Notes under the pieces: model-generated
Databases searched by the model: none
Seen by the model: only the letters and a program-made list of their open reading frames with translations
Told to the model about the DNA's origin: nothing
Translations under genes and position numbers: made by a program
From: Trichomonas tenax
Taxonomy: Eukaryota > Parabasalia > Trichomonadida > Trichomonadidae
Length of the DNA: 36,118 nucleotides
Assembly: GCA_023091735.1 (NCBI GenBank)
Contig: JALKBU010000511.1
Location: 1-36,118, forward strand
Reading direction: 5' to 3'
Part shown: piece after piece, positions 29,126 to 36,118 of the stretch
Layout of the letters: each line of letters opens with the position of its first letter
How positions within the stretch are numbered: the stretch's first letter is position 1

Positions 29126-29725
29126 ATGATGCTTCCACCATTATTACCAAGCTTTCAACCATCGATAATGACAAAATTTCTTTCCGATAGTGATTCTGAT
29201 GAAGAAATTGACATTGAAATCATTCAAAACGAAGAAGGATTGGATGATGATGATTTTTTTATCTCTGAATCTGATTATTTTATATCTGAATCAGATGTAG
29301 AATTAGATATGAGTTCATATTGCAATCCTCAAGATACGCTTTTAGTCGAAAATTTAGCACAATATGATGATTCTTCAGATAGCGACTTTGATTTTGAGTC
29401 AATATTATCAAATTCGAATCGCGAGCCAGAACAAGGCCCTATCATCATTAAAAATCCACCAATTGCAACAGCTGCTTTAAAATCTTTTATTCCTGAATCT
29501 TCTGATTCTGATGGTCCTGATATGGATGGTGGTTCGGATGAAGATTATGAAAATACTTATGAAACAACAAATAACACATCTAATTCAAATACATCTTACA
29601 CGAATTCAACTACGACAACTATAACTACATCAACATGCACAGCTTCAGAATCCACTTATAAAATTGCAAGATCAATCGCAGCAAGTGATTCACATAATTT
29701 CTTCTTCGAATCAGATAGTAACTAA
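29126..29725 (+). CDS. Acidic Ser/Asp-rich low-complexity protein
   Basis: This 199-residue protein starts MMLPPLLPSF. It is dominated by Asp/Ser/Glu clusters (LSDSDSDEEIDIE, DDSSDSDFDFES, ESSDSDGPDMDGGSDED), several of them good casein kinase II sites. A Thr/Asn/Ser-rich stretch occupies about 145-172. Two copies of a (Y/F)FISESD element occur near residues 47-58, and the related FFESDSN closes the protein. No folded domain is visible. Such proteins are often chaperone-like, nucleolar or chromatin-associated, but nothing here decides. A start at 29168 (MTKFLSDSD) is the alternative. The lack of stops in a long biased frame supports a real gene. Confidence 0.6.
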   Translation: MMLPPLLPSFQPSIMTKFLSDSDSDEEIDIEIIQNEEGLDDDDFFISESDYFISESDVELDMSSYCNPQDTLLVENLAQYDDSSDSDFDFESILSNSNREPEQGPIIIKNPPIATAALKSFIPESSDSDGPDMDGGSDEDYENTYETTNNTSNSNTSYTNSTTTTITTSTCTASESTYKIARSIAASDSHNFFFESDSN

Positions 29726-29886
29726 TCCATTCAGTATATAGAGTTTGTTTGTTATTGTTATTTTATCCATAGTAAATTAAGCTTTCTATTGCAATCACAA
29801 ATTTTCGAAAAAATATTTTCAACATTCGAAAAATCAGCCAAAACAAGAAAGAACTACATGTAGTGAAAGAAAATATACAAACAAAT

Positions 29887-30615
29887 TTATTCGAAATGAT
29901 GATAGCTGGGAAACGGTAGCTTGATATTCGTCTTGATATCGTAAGAACCGATCAACGCTTTTCTGTCTTTGTAGTAATTGAGTTTTTGTGCTTGATTGCG
30001 TGTAAGTTTTATTGGAGATTTTCTTGATTTTCCTGGTTTCGCATGCGATGTTATATCATTGATTACTTCATCAACTAGTTCATCCATTTCGCCTTTTTCG
30101 GAAGAAATATCAACAAAATCAGATCCAATTGGGCCGAGATTTATCTTTCTTTTTTCTTTTGTCTTCGGATTATACAAAACAAGTGGATCTATCGAAATGA
30201 CGACATAGCCTCGAAAGACCCATGATTTAATCAGCGGCCCGTAAGTATCTCTTAACGTTTCGTCTAATATCGATAATGGTTCACCATTGATGACGACAAC
30301 AGATCTTCCAAACGCTACTGATGCCATTAAGCGAAAATATTGTAAAGTTGAAATCGGAGTATTAACTAAACTCACAGAACTGAGTCTAGGCTGGTCAACG
30401 ACACCTTCAAACGTATATATGAGAGTTCCGTCAAGACTTAATCTGACTAATGCGTGAAATTTAGGAAGACAACTTATGTCTGAGATCGGATTGTTCGAGA
30501 GACTGAGATTTTCGAGTCCTGACGGTATTTTTTCGACAGGAATAGTGGAAAGGCTCTTGTTACTCCACTTGACTGTTGACTCATTCGAATCAACAATAAA
30601 TGAAGTTCTTCTCAT
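29887..30615 (-). CDS. Leucine-rich repeat protein (LRRcap-like)
   Basis: This 242-residue protein has an ATG at 30613-30615. Residues about 12-105 hold three to four LRRs: ENLSLSNNPISDI, LVRLSLDGTLI and LSSVSLVNTPIS. After them comes a cap-like segment (INGEPLSILDETLRDTYGPL), common in LRR proteins of the SDS22/U2A'/cilia-protein type. The remainder is charged and basic and has no known fold. CCCACTTTTT, one mismatch from TCACTTTTT, lies about 20 bases upstream and may be the initiator. A regulatory phosphatase or flagellar role is possible for such small LRR proteins; neither can be chosen here. Confidence 0.8.
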   Translation of the reverse strand: MRRTSFIVDSNESTVKWSNKSLSTIPVEKIPSGLENLSLSNNPISDISCLPKFHALVRLSLDGTLIYTFEGVVDQPRLSSVSLVNTPISTLQYFRLMASVAFGRSVVVINGEPLSILDETLRDTYGPLIKSWVFRGYVVISIDPLVLYNPKTKEKRKINLGPIGSDFVDISSEKGEMDELVDEVINDITSHAKPGKSRKSPIKLTRNQAQKLNYYKDRKALIGSYDIKTNIKLPFPSYHHFE

Positions 30616-30678
30616 AATTTAAAACAAAAAAAAGTGGGAAAATTTTAAAAATTTACATATGTTACATTTTTGGCAGCA

Positions 30679-31318
30679 TTTTTCCTTCTGCGGTGTAGTC
30701 CCGCGACCTTCATAACTTTTTATCTGATTAATATTTTTTCGATTTGAAAGTACTTTCATGTACATATTGATAGTTGTCTATCCAGTGGTATAAGTGGCAC
30801 AGTCTATATATCTATCAAATCATTGATTGCATTTCAAATCTTCCAAAAATATACGATTTCCAGCATAAATGTATGCGCTAATATGCAGCGCTGAGGAAAG
30901 ATGGTGTCTCAGCGCATAATTTTTTTTTCATTGCCAAATCTAAAATTCTAAAATTTTACAATATTACAGCTGCAAATCCAAATCACATCAAATTCAATAA
31001 CTTTCATGTGTATAATCGCCCTCAAATCAATTAATGAATTAGTTGCATTTTTAATTTTAAGCGTATAAGAGGTATTTGAATCAATAATACACATAAAAAT
31101 ATCATATGCTGCATAGTAGTGCATACATTTATGCTGGAAATCGTATATTTTCGGTCGATTTGAAATGCAATCAACGATTTGATAGATATATAGACTGTGC
31201 CACTTATACCACTGGATAGACACCTATCAATATGTACATGAAAGTACTTTCAAATCGAAAAAATATTGATCAGATAAAAAGTTATGAAGGTCACGGGACT
31301 ACACCACAGAAGGAAAAA
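30679..31318. mobile_element. Foldback element: 640 bp with two 211-bp inverted arms
   Basis: Left arm 30679-30889 and right arm 31108-31318 are near-perfect reverse complements with only scattered differences. They share TTTTTCCTTCTG, GGTGTAGTCCCG, GACCTTCATAACTTTTTATC, TCCAGTGGTATAAGTGGCAC and ATACGATTTCCAGCATAAAT. The 218-base centre has no gene. I see no convincing target duplication beside the arms. The open frame at 31232-31417 is only a read through the right arm. It is best called a long-TIR MITE or foldback element, unrelated in sequence to the one at 17625-20216. Confidence 0.85.
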
Positions 31319-31748
31319 TTTTCCCTACATTCTCTTAACGGACATTTCATCCTTTCTATTTTTATTCTTCATATTCCAACCTTAAAATCCTCAGACCCTC
31401 TAAATCATATTTCATAAACCAGACACAACAATTAACCATTTGTTCTAGAAATAGCAATATAAATAAGCATTTCTAGTTCATTTATGCATTTAAAGCACTA
31501 TGTGCATTAATTCAATATAAAAATTATGTATGTTATTCTATTACAAAGTGTTGAAATATCATTTTTAAATCAATATCTAATTCATAGATTATTTTTCTTT
31601 CAATTCTATTTAAATATGAGACAAGCCAATAAAAGAATGTATCGGATTAAAGATAAAACTGGTGAAATTTTGGAATACAAATAAATTTAATTTGTTTATA
31701 TTATAATATAAAATGCGAATCAAACAAACCTACAAAATTGAAATGAAA
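31319..31748. other. Spacer between the foldback element and TAF7
   Basis: This 430-base AT-rich stretch downstream of the TAF7 gene should carry its polyadenylation site. Nothing else was recognised. Confidence 0.4.
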
Positions 31749-32909
31749 TTACTTTCCTGCTGCCTCAAGCTGCTTCTTTAAGTCTGCAATCTCGGTGTTA
31801 AGAGAATTAATCTTCTCTTCTAATTTCTGCTTAAGAGTTTCATTCTTAGTTTCGCCTAATCTCTTCTTCCTTGCTGCCAAATCGGCCTCAAGAGAAGCTA
31901 TCTTTTGCTTAATCTTGCTGGCTTCATCCTCTTCCTCTTCTTCCTCCTCTTCTGACATTGATGAATCTGATTCTGACTCTGGAGCAGCTGAAGACTCCGT
32001 CTTTGGTGGCTCTTGTTCTGATTCTTGCTTTGATTCTTTCTCTTCAACAGTCTCTGATGAAGATTCTGACTCATCTTCTTCACTCGATGATTCTTCTGAC
32101 GAAGTTCCGCTGTCTGGTGCTGCAGATGAAAGTTGGGACAATAAGTCTGTATCAGACATATCTTCTTGTTCCTTATTTTCCTGGAAAGTTTCAAGCATTC
32201 CTTCTCTGAAGTAGACAATTGGATCTTGGTCTGTTGCTGTTTTGGCTAACTCTTCATCTGGAATGTTTACGCCTGAATATCCTTTGTATTCGGGACCTTT
32301 TTTAGTTCTAAGGACTTTTTCCAGCGTGCCGGGGTCAATATCTGGCTCATAGAAGAATTCGTGGCGTGTAATTGGCTTGGCTTGCTTATCTTTTGCGAGT
32401 AGAGCTGAAAGTTGAATCTCGACCATTTCCCAATATTCGATACCTTCGATTGAATTTGATTCTGGTGTTCTTTCTTTGACATACTTCTTCTGCGTTGCAC
32501 GTCTTTCGAGAATATCCATTGTTGGAGGAGTTACACCATTTTCGTAAGTATTATCTTCGGTAATATTTGTTGGAGGGCTCGAAGGACGATAGACGATTAA
32601 TATTTCACCGATATCGGCCGATTTGTATAAATGAGATCCGTTGACTGATCTATGAGATTCGACAATTGTTGGTAAATTCACGAGAACACCGTTCAAAATT
32701 TCCTGTCCAATTTTAACTATTGCGTGTATTTTGTCATTGAAGACGATTTCTAAGTCAGCGAAATTTTTATCATCCATTCTCTGGATTAAATCCTGCGCGA
32801 TATCTGCAGGGAATCTGATAATAAGCTGCTCTTCAAGGTGTGGATGGTGGTATGGCTCATCTTCATCTGTATTGGACTTAGGTTTCGCCTTCTGCTTGCT
32901 GTTCGACAT
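31749..32909 (-). CDS. TAF7: TFIID subunit TAF7 (TAFII55-like)
   Basis: This 386-residue subunit of the general transcription factor TFIID pairs with TAF1. Residues about 24-105 match the TAFII55 N-terminal domain: EEQLIIRFPADIAQDL, IVFNDKIHAIVKIGQEIL, LVNLPTIVESHRS and LYKSADIGEILIV. The typical second element follows at about 125-145 (NGVTPPTMDILERRATQKKY). Residues about 245-330 are an unusually long Ser/Glu/Asp tract with a run of eight Glu. The end is a coiled coil (KIASLEADLAARKKRL to the C-terminus), as in other TAF7 proteins. The ATG at 32907-32909 is preceded directly by TCATA on -. The match is by family pattern from memory; the domain order makes it convincing. Nuclear. Confidence 0.85.
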   Translation of the reverse strand: MSNSKQKAKPKSNTDEDEPYHHPHLEEQLIIRFPADIAQDLIQRMDDKNFADLEIVFNDKIHAIVKIGQEILNGVLVNLPTIVESHRSVNGSHLYKSADIGEILIVYRPSSPPTNITEDNTYENGVTPPTMDILERRATQKKYVKERTPESNSIEGIEYWEMVEIQLSALLAKDKQAKPITRHEFFYEPDIDPGTLEKVLRTKKGPEYKGYSGVNIPDEELAKTATDQDPIVYFREGMLETFQENKEQEDMSDTDLLSQLSSAAPDSGTSSEESSSEEDESESSSETVEEKESKQESEQEPPKTESSAAPESESDSSMSEEEEEEEEDEASKIKQKIASLEADLAARKKRLGETKNETLKQKLEEKINSLNTEIADLKKQLEAAGK

Positions 32910-34321
32910 TATGATTTTTTTGTTTTTTCGAAAAAGCCCTCAAATAATTGATTTTAGCTCTTGAAATTAGGGATTTAAATTCTGTACATAAATTGAATAG
33001 TGATTACTGATTTTAAATTAATTATTTATACAAATTTTACAAAAATATTTGATATTTTATACAACAAGATGTATCATTTTTGACTTTCTAAAAAATTACC
33101 ATTTTTTTAAAATTATGATCAATAGAAGGCTGTGGAGCTGTATAGTGTAATTTCAAGAGATGGGGAAGGAAACTCAAAAAATTAGGATAAATAATTCATT
33201 ATTTGCGTTTAAACATGAATATAGCTCAAGCATATTAGAACTTTTCAGATAAATCCTATTCTTCGCTTTATGAAGTATAATATTTTATTCGTCTCAATAT
33301 AAGTTTGATTAATGCAAAAAAAGGAGGATATCTTAGATATTATTGGATGCATATGTGAGCATCTGAATGTGCTTGTTCTCATCTTCATAGATATTAACGT
33401 ATCAATCTCGTTTGAATCAAATAATCAAATTCATCTTCGAGAAAATGAAATAATACATTTTAATGATGTCCTCATTTAGTACCAAGGAATGAGAAAGTAT
33501 TATTAGATATCAATGCATATCAAACACGCTTTTTGAGTTAAATCAAAATGGAAATTGATGTTTGCTTTAATGATTAAGGCGTATTTCAGAAATATTTTAA
33601 ATAAAGTCTGATTTGAGAACCTATTGCAATTGTGATATAATCTCATGATCAAATTGATTTCTGATTTGCAATAAATCGCATTTAGCGACTAAATCCTTAA
33701 AAATCATATACAAATAGGAACAGATGATACATTAAACATAGCAAAAAGAATGAAATATAAACCTAATGGTGAGATTCAAATCGAATCTCGTGAATTTGAT
33801 TGGTGAGTACCCATTTGGAACCTATTATTTAACCGCAGTACATTCAATAGATGAAATTGTTATCGTAAATACCTAAAGTCAAGACAAATAATGTGCTCAA
33901 ATTCACTAATATTTTAAGATAATTATTCTCTCATAAAATATAATAAGCCCTGGAGCCATATTCATTAATTTTATGAAATGAAATCATTCAAGCAATAATC
34001 GAATTCAGCCATTAAATTATAATTGTATATTTCCAATTTGACCATAAGTATATTTACAATTCATGAAAATCTATAGTTTTATGTAGATTGACATGTTAAT
34101 TATAAAAAATGGCAATAAAAACCAACCAAATATCGACAATATCACAAAAAATCAACTATAGGAATATAGATTTTGAAGATCTATTAAAGAATATAAAGGT
34201 GAAATGGAAACATCGTTTAGAATTGAGGAGAAAAATGAGAAATAAGTTCAGAAGATATCTCTATAAACGTGACAAAAACGATAAAAAGCAGTTCTGAACG
34301 ATAGAGATTTTACAAAAATCG
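32910..34321. other. 1.4-kb intergenic region between TAF7 and AP-3 mu
   Basis: Two divergent genes start at its edges, so both promoters lie here. A 62-codon frame at 34109-34297 (MAIKTNQISTIS, then a Lys/Arg-rich C-terminus) is the only candidate ORF; its composition is what AT-rich DNA gives by chance, and it overlaps the promoter motifs at 34277-34303, so I do not call it. Nothing else was recognised. Confidence 0.5.
34277..34303 (+). promoter_or_regulatory. Two M3-like motifs (AACGATA) before AP-3 mu
   Basis: AACGATA occurs at 34277-34283 and 34297-34303, the second 18 bases before the ATG. It matches the core promoter motif M3 described in T. vaginalis, bound there by a Myb-like protein and located close to start codons. 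Two copies in 27 bases at the right distance make a functional promoter likely. No TCA-type initiator is evident nearby, so this may be an M3-driven gene. Confidence 0.55.
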
Positions 34322-35536
34322 ATGCTTAGCTCTGTCTTTTTGGTCAACAGCCAAGGCGTTATTTTGATTGAGAAACAGTACAAGGAGAAGGTCTCGCGAT
34401 CGGAGATCGAGCAAGCTCTCCTTGCGATACAGACGAAAGGAAACCAAGTTCCCGCAATTATTGAAAACGGTGACTTCACGCTTCTTCTTCACAAGCAGAA
34501 CGAAATTTGGGTCGTCGGAGTTTGCGAGGGTGATGACTTCGCGCAATTTGCAATATCCCTTGTTCAACATATCGGCAATCTTATTGACAATCTTTTATCA
34601 AAAGGCGCAACAGAACTCTCCGTTAAAGACGAATACCCACAAGTTTATCAAATTCTCGATCTTGTAGTCGATTACGGTTTTCCATTCCTCGATGAAGGAA
34701 ACTCAATCTCCACAGTCATAAATAGGCCTCCACCAGACCCGAAGGTCCGCGGATCCAACAAGATCCAATTTGATCTCGACACACCATGGCGCCAGATGGG
34801 CATTAAGAGGCTAACAAATGAGATCTTGATCGATTTCGTCGAAACAATCGACCTTGTCGTATCACCACACGGCAGAGTTGAGTTCTCACACATCCGTGGT
34901 GAAGTTCAGGTCAGTTCGAGACTTTCTGGAAAGCCTACAGCGAAGCTCGTCATGATGCCTTCAACACACTTCGAGGATGTCTGCTTCCATCGCTGCTGCA
35001 TGGTTGACTCGCCAGATGTCAAAGTTATCCCATTCATTCCACCAGAGGGCAAGTTTATCTTGCTCAAATATCGTTTATCATCAGCACAGATCAACACACC
35101 GATTTGGCTTGTTCCGAAGTTCACATGGGCGAAGGGCTCCGTTACTTTCGAAATTACAATGAGACCAGACGCAAATCTTCCAAAGGGAATCGAAAACATC
35201 GTTATCGAGACCGAATTCCCAAGAGGCGTCAACCAGCCATCTAGCTCCGCTCCAGAGGGCCGCACATCCTTTGATAGTCATACAAACGTCTTAACATGGA
35301 CAATTTCATCTTACTCAAAGAAGGATACTGTTACTCTCAAGGGTAGTGCTTCAACAGAGACAGGTTTCGAGCTCTGCGGACGCCATCCAGTTGTTACTTG
35401 CCAGTTTAACGTCACCGGCGCAATCCCATCGGGATTCAAAGTTGACCACCTCGATTTGGAGGGTGTTGAAAGACTGTTCAAGGGTATTAAGTATATTGCT
35501 AAGGCTGGAAGCTATGAATTCAGGACTGGATTTTGA
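34322..35536 (+). CDS. AP-3 complex medium chain (mu3 adaptin)
   Basis: This 404-residue medium subunit of a clathrin-adaptor-type complex sorts cargo with Tyr-based signals to lysosome-like compartments. Residues 1-140 are the longin-like N-domain (MLSSVFLVNSQGVILIEK) and about 155-402 the mu homology domain, starting at PWRQMGIKRLTNE. VIPFIPPEGKFILLKYR is the typical strand pair. The end, LFKGIKYIAKAGSYEFRTG, fits AP-3 mu (FKGVKY-x-x-KAG and a terminal R-T) better than AP-1 or AP-2 mu. Length is near that of other AP-3 mu chains. The ATG at 34322 gives a complete N-terminus. The gene is GC-richer than its flanks and intact. It is the only AP-3 subunit in this window. Confidence 0.92.
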   Translation: MLSSVFLVNSQGVILIEKQYKEKVSRSEIEQALLAIQTKGNQVPAIIENGDFTLLLHKQNEIWVVGVCEGDDFAQFAISLVQHIGNLIDNLLSKGATELSVKDEYPQVYQILDLVVDYGFPFLDEGNSISTVINRPPPDPKVRGSNKIQFDLDTPWRQMGIKRLTNEILIDFVETIDLVVSPHGRVEFSHIRGEVQVSSRLSGKPTAKLVMMPSTHFEDVCFHRCCMVDSPDVKVIPFIPPEGKFILLKYRLSSAQINTPIWLVPKFTWAKGSVTFEITMRPDANLPKGIENIVIETEFPRGVNQPSSSAPEGRTSFDSHTNVLTWTISSYSKKDTVTLKGSASTETGFELCGRHPVVTCQFNVTGAIPSGFKVDHLDLEGVERLFKGIKYIAKAGSYEFRTGF

Positions 35537-36118
35537 CATTTTGAAATTTAGTTCATCTTATAAAAATACCTCCTTTTCCTACTTTTAAGACCCTTCAAGA
35601 AAACAAAAAAAAAAAAAAAAAAAAACGTATTTTATTCAGATATGGATGAGAGTTTTTTGATTTTAAATCAGCCAAAATTATAGAGGGGTATTGTGTCTAT
35701 TAATATATTAATTTGTTTTTTTAGAATAGTGAATTTTTGGGCAAAAAAACATAAAAAGGCAAAAATTCTTTGGTCTAAAAGTAGGAAAAACATATATATA
35801 AAAAAAAACATATTACATATATCTTTATACTCTTTAGGTTCATCTGATGATAGTAGTTTAAATTTAATAGACTTAATTGTAATCCAAAAAATCAATTGCA
35901 ATTGGCTTGTCTAAAATTGATAAGCAAAGTGGGCGAAACTCGTTTTTTAACTCACTGGATTAACTTTTTGCTAGGTTATTGAACTCCAATCTACAAAATC
36001 ATGTTGTGCATGATATATTAAAGAATTAGCTAACAAAGTCTATATTTCATTAAAATATTAGATATATCTTGCATCAAAAACATTGATTTGCCATGATGTG
36101 CTTTACTCATTATAATAT
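35537..36118. other. Downstream region with a 21-base poly(A) run
   Basis: After the AP-3 mu stop no gene is supported. A run of 21 A lies at 35605-35625, preceded by AAAAC. It could be a microsatellite, or the relic of a retroposed transcript, but the bases before it show no copied gene that I recognise. Short frames on both strands around 35668-35914 are AT-rich noise. Confidence 0.5.

Noticed and set aside
31232..31417. Open frame at the right arm of the foldback element
   Set aside because: It is a read through the inverted-repeat arm and has no protein-like composition.
31795..32214. Ser-rich open frame on + across the TAF7 acidic tract
   Set aside because: Opposite-strand shadow of GAA/GAG/TCN codons in TAF7.

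Overview
The window looks like nuclear DNA of a parabasalid protist (trichomonad). It is strongly AT-rich, and its long genes have no visible introns. Sparse housekeeping genes (a diaphanous-type formin, a probable TAF7 subunit of TFIID, an AP-3 mu adaptin) sit among decayed mobile DNA. That DNA includes remains of a Maverick/Polinton element and broken members of a beta-helix surface-protein family of the kind expanded in trichomonads. Motifs like the trichomonad initiator (TCA+1 with Y and W) and the M3 element (AACGATA) lie before several genes. The base composition seems more AT-rich than Trichomonas vaginalis, so a Tritrichomonas-like species is my guess; sequence reading alone does not prove it.

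Layout. 1-1230: the end of a gene that starts outside the window, then short repeats containing GC-rich palindromes. 1230-5140: a degraded Maverick/Polinton-like block with small virion-type genes on +, a frameshifted retroviral-type integrase and a partner gene on -, and a broken GIY-YIG-like gene on +. 6514-9633: formin. 9978-11651: ankyrin-repeat protein on -. 12785-14854: HEAT-like protein on -. 15980-16990: beta-helix surface pseudogene on -. 17625-20216: a 2.6 kb element with two identical 145-bp terminal inverted repeats, holding an array of long hairpins and a broken helical-repeat gene. 20299-21299: 5'-truncated WD40 pseudogene. 21860-22491: unidentified fragment. 22575-24608: BTB-like, Gln/Asn-rich protein with an in-frame TAG before a coding-looking tail. 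24609-27205: no gene seen. 27206-28819: second beta-helix pseudogene, with its membrane anchor broken by a stop. 29126-29725: small acidic protein. 29887-30615: LRR protein. 30679-31318: a foldback element with 211-bp arms. 31749-32909: TAF7. 34322-35536: AP-3 mu.

The apparently intact genes serve general functions: actin assembly (formin), vesicle sorting (AP-3 mu), transcription initiation (TAF7) and protein-protein scaffolds (ankyrin, HEAT, LRR, BTB). They are separately transcribed and show no operon logic. The unusual content is structural: three inverted-repeat systems of different design, a hairpin array, GC-rich palindromic micro-insertions, and a relict virus-like transposon.
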